DNA from: Eudorina sp. 2006-703-Eu-15
Lineage: Eukaryota > Chlorophyta > Chlorophyceae > Chlamydomonadales > Volvocaceae
Length of the DNA: 64,000 nt
NCBI GenBank assembly: GCA_003117195.1
Contig: BDSI01000060.1
Location: forward strand, 111,001-175,000
Reading direction: 5' to 3'
In this document: piece by piece, positions 44,890 through 57,600 of the stretch
Layout of the letters: each line of letters begins with the position of its first letter
Position numbering within the stretch: position 1 is the stretch's first letter
The notes under the pieces: model-generated
Seen by the model: the letters and a program-made list of their open reading frames with translations, nothing else
The model's database searches: none
What the model was told of the DNA's origin: nothing
Program-made: the position numbers and the translations under genes

Positions 44890-46206
44890 AGTTTGCGTGG
44901 AACCATGGGGTCGCGTAACTTGACTGGACTTCGTAACTTGGCCACAAGAATTAATTTATTGGGTCGAATTATCAGAGGAACCCTTTGCAATGGAGTAACA
45001 ACCGCCATAATCTATCGAGCAAACCCACAACGGTGTTAACCGTGCCAGAACGAGTCTTGGTGGTTCTGTCCTAGCAACGCATCGAACATGGCATAAAACG
45101 ATATCATGTACTATCAGAAACAGGGTACATGCCTTTTATTTTGGACATGCACTAGACAGGGGACCAAGTTCCTGTCTGATCGCAAGCTGAATTACTCCCA
45201 GACCCAGCGGCATAAGCCGACGATTTTGTGACGTGCGCAAGCGACCAGCAATGTCGCAATGGAATGAGTTTGAAAGCTGGCGGGGCATATGCTGTCAATG
45301 CCGAAAATGCCCAGTCTTCTGCAGGCTGGACGTCTCTTAATTAGCATCAAAGTCCAAGTCCAGCTTCGATGAGGGATGAGGTTCTCGTTGGGCGGTTTTT
45401 GGGGCTTTCGTACGGCGATACGTTACGACACAAGAGCTCCTAATTGTTTGTTTAAACAAAGGCGTGGCGCGCATTCAGCTTAGTTGGAATATCGTTGTTT
45501 TGACTGTAATCTCTTTGCATACGGCGTGCGCAGCCCTGCACAGCTACTAGCGCGGCGACCTGCAAGGCCGGCGAGGAGTGCAAGTTCGCTGACCCGGAAG
45601 GCAAGTTTGGAAGTCTCCGTCACATACGGTTTAAGCTGTATCGGCCGATTCGCTTGGGGATGCTGCTGAGCTGTGCAGCCGGGGGTGAATGATCCCAGCC
45701 TCCGACGCCCTGACGTGCTGAGAAAGGCGTCTTAATCGTTCCGTTAGCATGATTTACGAAGAGATATGCTTCATGAAATTCTGGGTTTGTTAACGTGGAC
45801 TCCCAGCGTACTCGTGTGCTCGTTGACCAGTTCTCGGAAGAAAGGCAAGCCTGCTGACCTGAGCTACTTAGCCATGTGCGCCCATGCACTTCACTACCAG
45901 TTATGCTTGTTTTGCAACTATTGCATGGCCGGTGTTCTGTCTGAACGCGTGGAGCGCTCAAACAGGTTGACGATGGGGGACAGTGAGACTCTGCCGTCAA
46001 AATCATACGTCAACCGCGCGCGCCTTGTGGGTTGCAATCCTCCTAGTCAATTTGACGCATGCCGCACAATGCGTCCTGACGTCGCTGTGACAACTAAAGC
46101 CAAACTTGGCGCCAAGCTGGGCTTGCCTGCCTGCTTAACGAACCCTGCAACCCCAACCCATCCACAGGAGGGGCGGCGACAGGTCGTTATCGAGGTATCT
46201 ACATTT
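44890..46206. other. Divergent region between INTS4 and ANP32 genes
   Basis: About 1.3 kb, noticeably less GC-rich than the exons, contains both promoters. An open plus-strand frame leads into the ANP32 first exon from 45766, but it has no family similarity before the chosen ATG and is probably 5' UTR. Confidence 0.45.
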
Positions 46207-48059
46207 ATGAAGGACATCGAACAAGCGATCAAAGACATTTTAACCAAGCAGAAAAAACAGCCTGAGCAGTTTCTCACTTTGACCCTCGATAGTACCTGCA
46301 AATCGACGCACGTAAAGGTAAGCTTCCTGGGTGATACTTAGGGGTTCAAGCCGTTGGACGTTCACAGTGTCTGCCGTCGCGGGGGTTAGCTCAGATGCCC
46401 CCAGGGTTACACACACAGACTTGAGGCGTGTGCTGACTTCGGGGCGGCACCAGCCAGGGCTTGCATGCTTTGTCGCGTGCAGCCAGATCCATCGTGCTGC
46501 AGCCCAATGACTTGTGGGCATTATCTTAGACGCGCGCCTCCCCACCCTCGGCATCGCACAAATGCAGGGGCTTGACGCATTTGTTAACCTCAAGTCCCTC
46601 TCGCTTTGCGGCCTTGGACTGACCACACTCGAGGGATTCCCCAAGCTTCCGAAGTTAGTGCATCTAAACCTATCAGACAACCGCATCACAGGTCGGTCCA
46701 TGCCGGCGCCTGTGCGAGTAGATGTTTTCCGTTTGAGGCATCCAACACCCTGTTTTTTGCGCAAGTCTTTCCTCCCGAAGGGTGGGCTAGGCAAAGCGGT
46801 GCCCATGTGTGTTTTGCGATGCTTTTGCACCAACCTGTTGAACAGCTGTTCAGTCTGACCCCCACATTTGTCGGATGCCAAACAGGTGGCCTCCAGCATC
46901 TTGTAGACGCGGACCTGACCAACTTGCAAACACTTGAGCTCGCGAACAACCGCATCGCTACCGTCCAGGAGCTTGTCCCTCTCAAGGATTTGAAGGGGCT
47001 GCAGAGGCTTGATCTAGATCATTGCCCACTATCCAAGCAAGCCGACTACTCGAGCAAGGTTTTCGCCATGCTGGACGAGCTCAAGTACCTGGATTCTGTC
47101 GACAAGGAGGGCCGCGGTAAGTGGTTTGCAGAGAGGTGCATGCAGTTGCAAGGGTTGCCTTTCACCTGCGCATAAGGGATCATGCGGTTGCGTTAGTGGC
47201 AGGAACGGAACCGTCACTAGGTAGGATGGATCCGTAGCTTGTTACAACTAAGGGATCGTGCGGTCTTCGTAATAATGGTCGTCTGCTTCTTGCAGAGCGT
47301 GACGGTGACGACGAGGAGGAGGACTTCGAGGAGGAAGACGCCGGCGAGGAGGAGTACGACGACGGGGGTGGCGAGGTGCGTACGATTTGCGCGACTTACA
47401 TGTTGCAATTAAAACAAAAGTTTCTGAAGCATATCCGGAAAACTCTTGTTGCTTGCAGGAAGAGTTTGAGGATGAGGAAGGTGGCGAGTTCGAGGAGGTA
47501 AGCCACGGTGGTGATCAGGCTTGTCTTGATCGCTTACTAGTTGGACGCAATGGTTCTTAGCTTTTGTGTCTTGCATTAGAACTCAAGGAGCTTCGTTTCT
47601 GCTGTGCCCTGCATCCTCCCAGGAAGAGAAGGAGTATGCTGTTCTAGTGGTATGTGCGGCATGGGCAGATTAGTCCCGTGGGGTGCGCCACCATGCCTCG
47701 CGCGACATATTTGCAGTTTCTCATTCCGCCCAAAATCCGTGTTACCTGCCACGGACAGCAGACCTGGATTGCTTCTACCGGTGTGCATGATGTATATGAA
47801 AATTGTCATGCATTGGCGTGCAGGGGCCTGACGCGGTAGGGGAGGATGAGGAGGGCGACTATCAGGAGGAAGGCGAGGGCGACGATGACGAAGGCGAGGA
47901 GGAGGACGAGGGGGCGGCACAAGCGGGTGAGTGTGGACGCGTGTTGAGCAAATGTCTCTTGCCTTTGACGACGCTTTACAAGTTGTGGTAATCCCGCCTG
48001 CAGGTGGCGGCACCAAGCGCAAGCGCGAGGAAGAGGGCGACGAGGAGGGCGATGAATGA
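46207..48059 (+). CDS. ANP32: Acidic leucine-rich nuclear phosphoprotein 32-like protein
   Basis: ANP32 proteins are nuclear LRR proteins with an acidic tail. They act in chromatin regulation, histone binding and PP2A inhibition. Eight exons join in phase: 46207-46317, 46568-46691, 46886-47116, 47296-47375, 47459-47497, 47623-47649, 47824-47926 and 48004-48059, giving 256 residues. The N-terminus MKDIEQAIKD is followed by LRRs (LKSLSLCGLGL, LVHLNLSDNRI, LQTLELANNRI, LQRLDLDHCPL) and an LRR cap (VFAMLDELKYLDSVD). From about residue 156 the chain is almost purely Glu/Asp/Gly (EEEDFEEEDAGEEE), spread over small exons of 27-103 nt. It ends with an NLS-like KRKR and EEGDEEGDE. The in-frame exon of 27 nt at 47623 (EEKEYAVLV) is less acidic and may be alternatively spliced. 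The start was chosen because family homology begins there. Confidence 0.9.
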
Positions 48060-49044
48060 ATGTTGTTGGGATTAAATCCAACCCGTTGTGCCGGGGGTTA
48101 CCGTGTTACGAAATAAGTGCTGTAGTTGAGACGTGGTTGAACAACGGGGGGTGAGACATTGAAGCATATCTGGCTGACGTGTGTTTACAGCCGCCACCCG
48201 CCCCTGCATCCTTACATTGTCATGTGCCACGCCATCAACGGTGCAGGACAAAATCCGACGGACCTTGTACATCTGACCAAACCCTCATGGGGGTTGTGAG
48301 TCCTGCTCGTACGTTGTGACTGTTGCACGGGACGTTTATTGTGATGCGCATTCTGATACACGACGTCGATACGACCCGGGCTTCTGTATATTTTTGTTAC
48401 GTTCTGTCAACGTTTTTGTTTGCGCGTCCGATATTGCCTACTTGCCTACAAATATTGAGCGCTTGAGGTTTTGTTCGTACCGATTGCATAACTGTTCGGC
48501 CAATTGGGGTACACACCTCCTGGTCGCCAGTAACTGAAAAACGTGGTTCGTTGCCTCTGATCACCAACAGTAGGGCCCTTCTTCAGATTCCCCAAGTTGC
48601 AGTTCCTGTCAAAAAAACACCCTGCACCCAGCACTATCAATGACCATCCATAACGCTCGCCCACGCATGGACTCCGCTCTCAGTATGTTGCAGTCCTTAG
48701 GAAACCGAAGGATAGTGCCAAACACCGAACTGGAATGCATCCGTGTACACAGCGCCCTGAGTGTTGTGGAGCCTGAAACCTTACCCCTGCGCACATCAAC
48801 CACAATCCCGCGGATCGGCCGCCTAGCGCGTGAGGGCACTGCGATGGCCCCGCACGACGACTGCCTAGCCAGCACCCCAGTCTCAAAACGGAATAGCAGT
48901 GGACCATCCCTCTCTCCGTACTCTTGCAGCATGAGCCCCAAGAAGTAATGGCATGACGGCCCAGCAACGGAAATCCTACCGCGCTCACAGCGCAGGCCAG
49001 CTTGCATCCACACACTGCGCTTAAGTGAAGCACGCACGAACGCG
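48060..49044. other. Convergent region between ANP32 and calcineurin B-like genes
   Basis: Both 3' UTRs end in this 985-bp stretch. Frames at 48640-48950 on both strands show no family motif. I see no further gene. Confidence 0.4.
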
Positions 49045-50599
49045 TTACATGGACATTGAGAACTTGTTGGCCAGGTCCTGCCGCGATAGAAGCGCCTTGA
49101 ACTCCTCCATGTCCAACTTGTTGTCGCCATCGCGATCAAATTCACTGCGCGTGCGGCCCGGCCGAGGGGTGAAGGCAGGAGTCAGCATGCGGTTCGACCC
49201 AGGTGTTGATGCCGCCGGGGTTGCACAGCCTCATGTCGTCTTGCTCTCCTTCCATGGCACGAGTAAGGGGTAAGGGGTTTCGCGTCCAGTTTAGGTCAAA
49301 CCGATCGGCATCCCTATGCTTACACCCCGTGCGCCGCTAGATGCCTTGCACAGCACTTTACCCAGGACGCCACTCAGCAGACCCTGTGTTTTCCCCGCAC
49401 GCCAGTCTTGTCTGCCGCCGGCCCTCAACGTACCTCATGGTATTGTGCACCACCTGCGGGGCACGCGCAGCGCAGCGAGTAAACGTCAAGCGCCGGAAGA
49501 AAGTCAGCACTCCTCCCCGCGTTTTGCGCTGCATGCCCACTCACATCTCCTCGCGCACTGCACCGGCACCCGCGGGTTTCTCTCCAAACACATCCCGCGA
49601 CCGCAGCCTCACCCCTGCCGTAACAAACCCCCCCGCTGCCGCCCCCCCCTTCCGGGTCGCCCCTCCGGCCCCTGACCCGCGAGCACCTGCTCCAGCTGTG
49701 CGTCCGGGTAGGTGTTCCCCAGCAGCGTCTGCAGCACATTGAAGAGCTCCTCGCTGGAGATGAGGCCGTCCTTGTCCTCGTCGTAGATCCGGAACGCGAC
49801 TGCGACCGGGTGCGACCGGCATGTGGGTGAGACCGGCATGTTGTCAGTTCAACCACATGGGCTGCGCCAGTCATCAGACCGTATCAGGTCAGATCCGATC
49901 TTGGTAACGGAAGGGGGCCAGGGCCGCCCATCAGCGTCCGTCCCAGCTGCTACCAAGAGCGCGCGTCGGGCCATCCTGGCCGACCGCAAAATTGTTCAAA
50001 CGCAGGGAGCGGACACGGCTAGTGGGCGGTGCAAACCAATGGACCCCAATCCGGAGGGTGGTTTCGTGGACTGACATTTGTACTGCTCCTCCTCGACGTC
50101 CAGCTGGCCGAAGTATTCAAGCGCCTGGGGGAGGCCACCGCGTGGGCCCGTCAACGTTGCAACGGGAAGGAAAGGAACGAACACGGGTTTGCAGCTCTTC
50201 AGGGTTTCCGCAGTGCTTAATCGCGAATTCAGTTAGCGTCATTGTAACACTCCCACGGTTATGTCAGGGCGTTCCTCTACAGGTGGCATCCGTGGAACAG
50301 TACGGTGAAACCCCAGGGAGTGTCTGCGTCGAGAGCCAGCTTACAATCCCATCTGTCGTGCGCCCCTTTGTGTTTACCCGTGTGAATTCCTCAAGGCTTA
50401 GCGTGCCATCTCCAGACTCGTCGAACAACTTGAAAATGCGCGGGATGAAAGGATTGCCGCCGAGCTCCACCATGGATTCAAAGGCGGAGATGTTCACCTT
50501 GCCGGAGCTATTTGCTAAGCGATTAAAGCGGCGTTGAAGTCGTTCAATGTCCTTCTTTGTAAGGCGCCCGCCCAAGCTTTTGCCAGCTTGATTGCCCAT
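49045..50599 (-). CDS. CNB1: Calcineurin B-like EF-hand protein
   Basis: Calcineurin B is the Ca-binding regulatory subunit of the PP2B phosphatase. Five exons join in phase: 50599-50378, 50124-50076, 49799-49687, 49453-49434 and 49144-49045, giving 167 residues (calcineurin B is about 170). It begins MGNQAGKS with Gly2 available for myristoylation. Canonical EF-hand loops are DESGDGTLSLEE (60-71), DEDKDGLISSEE (97-108) and DRDGDNKLDMEE (138-149). The first EF-hand (about 29-40, NSSGKVNIS) lacks the loop Asp and final Glu and probably does not bind Ca. FAFRIYDEDKDG and QLEQVVHNTM match calcineurin B better than plant CBL proteins. The 20-nt exon 4 is unusually small. The stop codon overlaps a TGTAA. 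Plants lack calcineurin A, so a partner gene should be sought in this genome. Confidence 0.88.
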
Positions 50600-51658
50600 T
50601 TGCGATAGCGCAATATGCAATGTTCAGCCGTGCATTCTTGTATGTTATGATAACGCGGCGTGCGCCGTTGTGGCGAGGAGGGCCTCGTGCAACACTTGCC
50701 AGGGCAGGTATTTGTTACCAAATGGTTCAAGGCTCGCGGTGTACCAAGCAATCGGAGACACTATTAAGACGTCCCGGAGAGGAACAGCCAGTCGAAGACT
50801 GTCGTTTCTCGGAAGCGCAGAATGTTAACGACTAACCGACATACTGCCATGCAATCCCTTGCCAGTAGCCGCTATCCTGCACCTGGCAGCTGGCCCCTCG
50901 GCAAATCCGCAGGTCCCTAGAGACATACCCTGTACCAACAGACATGGCCCCGACAGAGCCCCCAACCGACGCGGACTGTTTTAATGCGCCTGAATGCGCC
51001 AATCACGGCCGCATCCCGCATCACAAGAACACCGACACATGCGGACTGCCACGTCTGCATCATCGCCTGACGCCTTGTAGCCACAAAGGTTGGCAACCTG
51101 GCACGCGCCCAGCTCCATTAATTTCCATGCTGTAGGCCTCGACCCAAGTCACGCCGTGTCCTGCATTGCCAACAGAGCGCCTGGTTTTCTTGTTTAACAC
51201 AGGCAACCGTCTCCCGACCGGAACTTCAAAACCTCCTTGGGCGCGGTTCGCAAGCCCGTTTCACTCTGCACTCACGCGGGGCACGCCCTTAGCCCCGTGA
51301 CGCATTGACGCCTGATCCGCGCGGCCCCTACGGCTGTTCCGGTTCTCGTGTCCCAACGTGCGCACGATGGCTGCAGATTCAGATCAGATCCTTGCATCTC
51401 GCAGAAGCGTTCCCTTCGTCCCTGCTAAGTCCTAACCCTCCTCTGGCAATCTAACCCTGCAAAACTGTGCACGCGCCTAGACCTGTTTTCCTTCACATCC
51501 GCCACAGACATACTAGCACGGGAACATCTAGGTCGCTGGTCGCCGTCGTCTCGGCAGGCGACTACGGCTTCGGCGGCGGCCGCTACGCTGTGCTGAGCTC
51601 CCCCAATCAATGCCCTTCCCCCCACTTCAGCGGCCGCCTCCGGCTGCCAGCTCCGGCT
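50600..51658. other. Intergenic region between calcineurin B-like and VMA22 genes
   Basis: It holds the promoter and 5' UTR of the calcineurin B-like gene and the 3' UTR of the VMA22-type gene, both on the minus strand. No exon, RNA or repeat was recognised. Confidence 0.4.
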
Positions 51659-54241
51659 CTAAGACGGCGCGACCGCCGCCGCCGCCGCCGCGGCCGCGGG
51701 CGGCACGGCCGCCACCCTCTGCGCCGTGTTCGCGAGCAGCAGGCACGTCTCCAGCGCTGCATGTGGCGGCGTTGTGTAGGGGGCAGCGGGGAAGTGTAAC
51801 GACGGTGAGGAGGCGGAAGGGGACCCTCGACAAGCAAGAAGCCCAACCCAACCCAACCCGAGGCGACCCGGTGCAGTACCCGTTAGGAGGCACGACCTCC
51901 AAGAAGCAGCCCTGAAGCTTCCAGGCCCAGCCATCCAACCGCGCCAGCCAACTGAACCAGCCAACCGAACTACCCAACCGAGCTGCCTGTGCGGGAGCGC
52001 GCCACGAGAGCTGCCCCATCCACTGGTGCCTCACGCACCCCAGCTGGTCCCGCCCGCCCCGCCTCCCGCCCATGCGGCGGGTCTGCTCCTCTCAACGCCG
52101 CCGCCAGCTCGCCACCTCCCATCCCCAGGACCAGCCGGGGTCCGTCCGGGTTTGCCTTGGCTTACCATTGCCGCTCTCCTAACCCGTCCCATCTCCTCAC
52201 CTTCCCGGAACTGGCCCTGCGCTTCCTTGAGCGCTGGCGGAACCAACACACCGAACCAGTGCAGCGGGTCCCCGCCGCCGCCTCGCCGCCGCCGCTGCAG
52301 CCGCCGCTGCCGCTGCGCCGCCGCCGCCGCCGCGGCGGCGGCGGCGGCGGCGGCCGCCCCGGCGCCGGCGCCGTCGGCCCCGGCCCTCCCCGCCGGCGCG
52401 GCATCCCCGCCGCCGGCACCGCCGCCGTCCGCGTCCGCCTCGGCCTCCGCTTGTAGCCGCATCCGACGGAGGAACTCGTTGGCCTCTTTGAGACCCGCGT
52501 CCGCATCCTCCGCACCGCCCTCCTCGTCATCTTTGTCGTCGTCGTCGTCGTCGTCGCTGAAGTCCAGAAGCTCCTCCCGCATGTCCAGAAGCCCCACGCC
52601 GGCGCCCGCTGCGGGTCTGCCGCCGCCACCGCCGCCGCCGGCCGCGGCCCCTGCCGGCGCCTTCCCTGCCGCAGTGCACGTGCTCCCCTCGCCCGACCCT
52701 TGGGTCGGCGTTCGCGCGTCCGCTGCCGCCGCTGCCTCCGCTGCTGCAGGTGGTGCTGCTGAGGGCGTCACTCGCTGCAGAGTGAACCTGCATCGACCGG
52801 TGATGCTGCTGCCCTTACTGCTGTTGTTGCTGCCGCCTTCGTCGTCGCCAGTGGGGGCGGCGCCTGGGGAGGGAGGGCAGGGGAAACTCGGGTTTGTCCG
52901 CGCCCGACGTGAGATGGAGGGCGGGGAACCCGCGCCATGTCGGTGTCGAGATGTTCAGGACGTTTAATGGGTCCCCTTCCCACCGCTGCAGGGCAGGGTT
53001 CAGACCGCCTTGGAGTCCACACCTGCGCCCCCATAACCCTCCCACATACCCCTCCATAACCCTCCACAGGGCCCCCTCCCTTGAATGAATCCCCATGGAG
53101 TGGTGAGCAGCCGCCGTGAGCCCCGGACCCGGAACCCCCCTTGAGTCCGCCCCCAAGACTTTGCCCTCTGCCAGTCAGCGCAGTTCGGGGCACCGTACGT
53201 CGTACCAATCTCCTGTACCCGCCCGCCGCCGTCCAAGCCCTCCCGTCCCGTCTCAGCCGCCTACCCGGGGTCGAGGACGATGGCGGGGTCGAGGTGGAGG
53301 TGGGAGACGAGGTGGACGGCGCTTCCGCCCCCGTGTCGCCGCTCACCGCCACCCGCGCGGACGCCCGCATCTCCATGTCGTACTGCGCCTCCCCGATAGG
53401 GCCCATGGAGTACTTGGCGCGCGCTAGGTTGAGCAACCCCTGAGGCAGGAGGGGGAGGAGGGGCGTGGAGTGGGAGGGGGAGGAGCGTGGAGGGAAAGGA
53501 AAAGCAGGAGGAGGAGGGAGGAGGAGTGGGGGGAGGAGGAGGAGGGGCGTGGAGCGGGAGGGGGAGGAGCAGGAGGAGGGCGGGGAGGAGTGGGAGGAGG
53601 GCGGGGAGGAGGAGGGGGAGGAGGAGGAGGAGGAGGAGGGCGAGGAAGGCCGCCGTGAAGAAGAAGCGGCGAAGTACGGACAAGGCGACGAGCACGGCGG
53701 CTGGTGGGGCTGGCGGGGTGACCGTCGCGGCGGCGCCGGCGAGCGCGTGCTGGCCCTGTCTGTGGCACAGGGCGGCGCTAGGCTGAAAAGTGAAGCTCCT
53801 TGATCCTCGCGTACGGAAGCTGTCAAGGGTGGTGTGCGTCGGATTGTGGGCTATTCCGCAGGCTTGCGGTTGGCAGGGGTGAAACGGGGAGAACGGTTCT
53901 TCCCCCCCTGGTCCCCGTCGCGCACACGTACCTGCTTTAGCTGGTCCTGGAGTTTCGCCTGCAGCTGCATGTATTCCTGAGGGCAGGGGGAGCGCGGTGG
54001 AAGAGCATTACCGGCAGGCAGAAGAGATGTAGGGCAGGAAAAGGGGTTTGGGAGCCTCGGAGCAGCACGCGAACAAGTAGCCGACGAGAAAACACCGTGG
54101 CGCGCCCCAAAGGTGGGGCCCGAAAGGGGATTTCAACGAAGGATATGAATGGTTTTCACGGTCTACCTGGATTGCATCCATGGAGGCCACGAACTCGCGC
54201 TCAATGAGGTCGAGGTCATCGGAAGCCTCTTGAGAAGGCAT
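51659..54241 (-). CDS. VMA22: V-ATPase assembly factor VMA22 / CCDC115 family
   Basis: VMA22/CCDC115 acts in the ER on assembly of the V-ATPase Vo sector. Exons are 54241-54167, 53976-53932, 53439-about 53265, 52787-52201 and 51756-51659, about 330 residues. The first two exons encode a short coiled coil (DDLDLIEREFVASMDAIQ, EYMQLQAKLQDQLKQ). The third begins GLLNLARAKYSMGPIGEAQY and the fourth ends with DPLHWFGVLVPPALKEAQ. These two blocks are the hallmarks of CCDC115 proteins (LAKARYxMG and DPLxWFGxLVP). The last exon (LETCLLLANTAQRVAA) corresponds to the C-terminal helix. Between the blocks lie an acidic run (DFSDDDDDDD), Ala and Gly runs and a basic stretch, much longer than in animals. 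The junction between the third and fourth exons is the one splice I could not fix by phase. Confidence 0.85.
53455..53650. repeat. GGA/GGGGA-rich purine tract in a VMA22 intron
   Basis: About 190 bp of GGAGGAGG and GGGGAGGAG units directly upstream (in gene sense) of the exon at 53439. On the coding strand it is a long pyrimidine tract next to a 3' splice site. Confidence 0.75.
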
Positions 54242-54655
54242 CTTGAATTGAAGCGTGACTCCAGTTATGAATCAATTGATCCTCGGAGCCAGGCGTGGCC
54301 GATTTGTTCGCCTGTTTTCGCTGACTGATGAACAGCTTTTGCGGTTAGTTCGGTGCCGTATTGTGACTCTCGCATGTTTGCACTAAGCCTTCTACATGTA
54401 AGGTTATCCATTACCGACCCTTTCCTTGATTGCTAGGATTCTCAAGAATCACTTTTGCTTTCAGATGGCTGTCCGCGAATTTCGTTCAGGCTTGTCGCTC
54501 CCAGCTTCCGGAACACATACATATTTATAGTCTCAACGTGCCGATATTCGAAATCTGCAAACAATATATATACCTGGTCAAGCTTTGGGTAGTTGCGGGC
54601 GGGGGCGGGCGTCGTCATCCCCACGCCGCGACCGACGCAGTCGCCGTCGCCCAGC
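54242..54655. promoter_or_regulatory. Divergent promoter between VMA22 and organellar DNA polymerase genes
   Basis: The start codons are 414 bp apart. The segment is AT-richer than its surroundings and contains a TATA-like CAATATATATACC at about 54560-54572, 85 bp before the polymerase ATG. Confidence 0.45.
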
Positions 54656-57600
54656 ATGAGCCTTGCAGTCGGCACAACGCTTCATTCCTGCAGCCTCCGG
54701 AGCGCCCCGTTCGTCAGCTCGCCGGCCGGGTCCCCCGACCCCGGCGCCCCGCCGATGCGGCGAGGGCTAGCCCGGCTGGGCGCGGCGGTCCTCTCTTCCC
54801 CCCACTTCCGCCAGCCCCCGGGCCTCCTGCAGCGGCTGGCGGGGCCCTGCCGGCAGTGCCTCACGGGGCCGCCCGGAGCTGTCGGAAGGTGAAGCCTGGG
54901 GGTGGAAGCCGAGCCCATTGCTGACACTCGCGACATCCCAATGAACACACCACCAACACACCATCGCCACTCCGCCGCGCCCCCGCCCCAGGCTCACGGG
55001 GGCGCTGCTGCCGGGTGCCATCTCGGCCCGGTCCGGTGGATCCGTGCAGGTGGGGGACAGGAGGCTGCCTGGGTGGGTGGGTGGGTGGGTGGGTGGGGTA
55101 GAGGCATGTGGCCAGGGTGATCCGACCGACGAGCAAAGACAGGGCGGGACAGGGCAGGCAGGCAGGCAGGCAGGCATGGGGGCGGGCGGGGCAGGGAGCG
55201 CCGGCAGCCAGGCAGGGCTGGACAGGGCAGGGAGGACAGGCCGACAGGCAGCCAGGCGGGCGGGCTTGTCCATGGTGTCGGATTGCAGCCCTTGGCGGTT
55301 ACCTGCTGATACCCGCCGGACGGATGAACGGCCCGTTGACCGCAACCGCCATCCTTGTCGTGCCCCCGCCCCGGCTAACCCCCGCCCCGCCAGCAGCCGC
55401 CTGCTGCGCTGGGCAGAGCGGGGGGCCGAGCAGGAGGGTCGTACCAGCCGTACGAAGCGGTGGATAAGGCCCTGGTGAACGCCGTACGGAAGGCGGTGAG
55501 TGTGTTGCGGGGCCAGACGGACCGCATTTACACATGGCCGGTTTGTGGTTTGTATGGGGGGGGGTTGCCACAGGAAACCTCCCCCCCACAGGAAATTGGA
55601 CATAAGACATATGTTGGGGGTATTCCATCTCGTCAAGGTGTCCGGCGGGGTAATCGAGGGACACAGGGGCGGGCTTTCCGTTGTACGGCCATTGCTGTTT
55701 CCGGTAATGTTGTTGGTGTTGGCAGTTGTGGTGTAGTTATGGCATGTACGACCACCACCCATCACCCTTGCCCTCGTCCTCACCTCCCGCCCGCAATGCC
55801 GTTGCCCTCCTCCTGCTCCTCCTGCTCCTCCTGCTCGCCCAACCTATAGGAGGAAGCCAAGCGTCTTGCCAAGTGAGTGGCGCTGCGTTGGGCGGGTCGG
55901 GATGGTGGTGGTAGTCAGGGCGGTGGAGGGGTACGGGCTCGCAGCAACTGTAGCAGGCGCACTGGCAACCGCACAAGCTGTAGCATCAGCAGCTGCAGCA
56001 CCAGCAGCTGTAGCACCACCACCAGCAGCAGGTGGTGGTGCAACATGCGATCTTGCGATGCATGCCAAACCCTATCGAGTGAAGCAGGACGGAGCCTCCG
56101 CCCAACCCCGCCCCCGCCATCCTCCTCCTCCGACAGTCCGACTCCTCTCCCCCATAATGCGGCCAAACCATCTATGTTTGGTAATTTTGAAACCGCGGTA
56201 CCCGCCGCCGCCCTCCGCCGTGCTGGAATGCTGCAGGAACTACGACACGCCCTCCCCCGCCCAGCTGCGTAGGGCCCGATTGGCCGCGGGGATGCCGCCA
56301 GCGCCCCCCTCCTACCTCGCCGACCTGCCGGCCCCGTCGGTCGGGGGCATGCCCGCCGCGCTGCCGCACGCCGTGCCGGCCGCAGCCCCGGCGGCCGCGG
56401 CTCACATGACGGCGACAGCGACGGCGGTGCGAGGCCTCCTGACGGGAAGCGCACAGCCGACCGCGGCGGCGGCGGAACTCAGCGCCCAGCCGCCGCAGCA
56501 GCAGCCGGCAGCAGCCTATCAACCACCCCAGCCCCAGGCCCAGGCCCAGGCCCAGGCCCACCCTTACGGGGCACGGGAGGGGGAGCCCGTTCCGGGGGCG
56601 GTGCTGGCGGAGGTGGCGGAGGCGGCGGAGGCGGCCGGCGGGACGGGTACGACATCGCCTGAGTCCCAAGCGGATTTCCTAGTGTCGGTGCTGTGGGGCG
56701 GACATGTACGGACGCCCGAGCAGACCTCCTGGGCGGAGGCGTCGACGTCGGACCGCGTCGGCGTCGGCAGCGGCGGCGCCGGCGCCGGCGCGGGTGCCGT
56801 ACAGGGTCTTCTGGGCCGCCGCCGCCACAAGGCCTGCAGCAGGAACGACAGGCTGGCGGCGGCGAGACGCGAACTGACAGCGGCGGCGGCGGTGCAGCTG
56901 CAACAGGCCATCCCCGCCGCCGCCGGCGCCCCTGTCATCCAGCAAGACCAGGGCGTACGGCAGCTACAGCCACCCGCCCTGGAGTTGCCAACGGTCCTTG
57001 GGACGGAGGGGGAGCTACAGCCGGCGATGACGGAGCAGCAGCAGCCGCCGTCGCCGCCTAAACGGAAGCCCAGGACGAAGCGGGTCGTACAGGCCGCCGC
57101 TGAAGATGGAGCGGTTGTAGAGGGCGAGCCCGCCACCGCCGCAACCGCCGCCCCAACAACCGCCGAAGAGGGCTCCGAAATCCCGGCCGCTGCCAGCACC
57201 ACCACCCGCACGCGACGCAAGAAGGCGCCCGCGCCGGCGGCCGGCGCCGACGCGGACGCGGATGCGGTCGGTACGACACGTGGCGGGACCAAAAAATTGG
57301 CGGCGGCCGCGGCCGCGGCCGCGGCGGCGCCTCCGCCAGTGGAGGAGGTTAAGCCGTACCTGCAGCCGGGCCTGAGGCCGCTGGTGCCTGCCGTACAGGT
57401 GCCGGGGTACGACGGCTACTACATGGCGTGCGAAGGGTACTGCATCAGGCAGCCATTGATGTACGACGAGCCGCAGGACGTACTCATCGTCAACACACGT
57501 GAGTACGGCTGTACGGGCACTCGTACATTACGCGCCTGTGGTCATATCGGGTGGGGTGGGGTTTGGGCTGTCGGTCGGCGGACCGATCATCCACGGGCCG

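Noticed and set aside
45484..46206. Extending the ANP32-like protein upstream of 46207
   Set aside because: The frame is open, but family similarity starts at MKDIEQAIKD, and the upstream sequence is AT-richer with no similarity.
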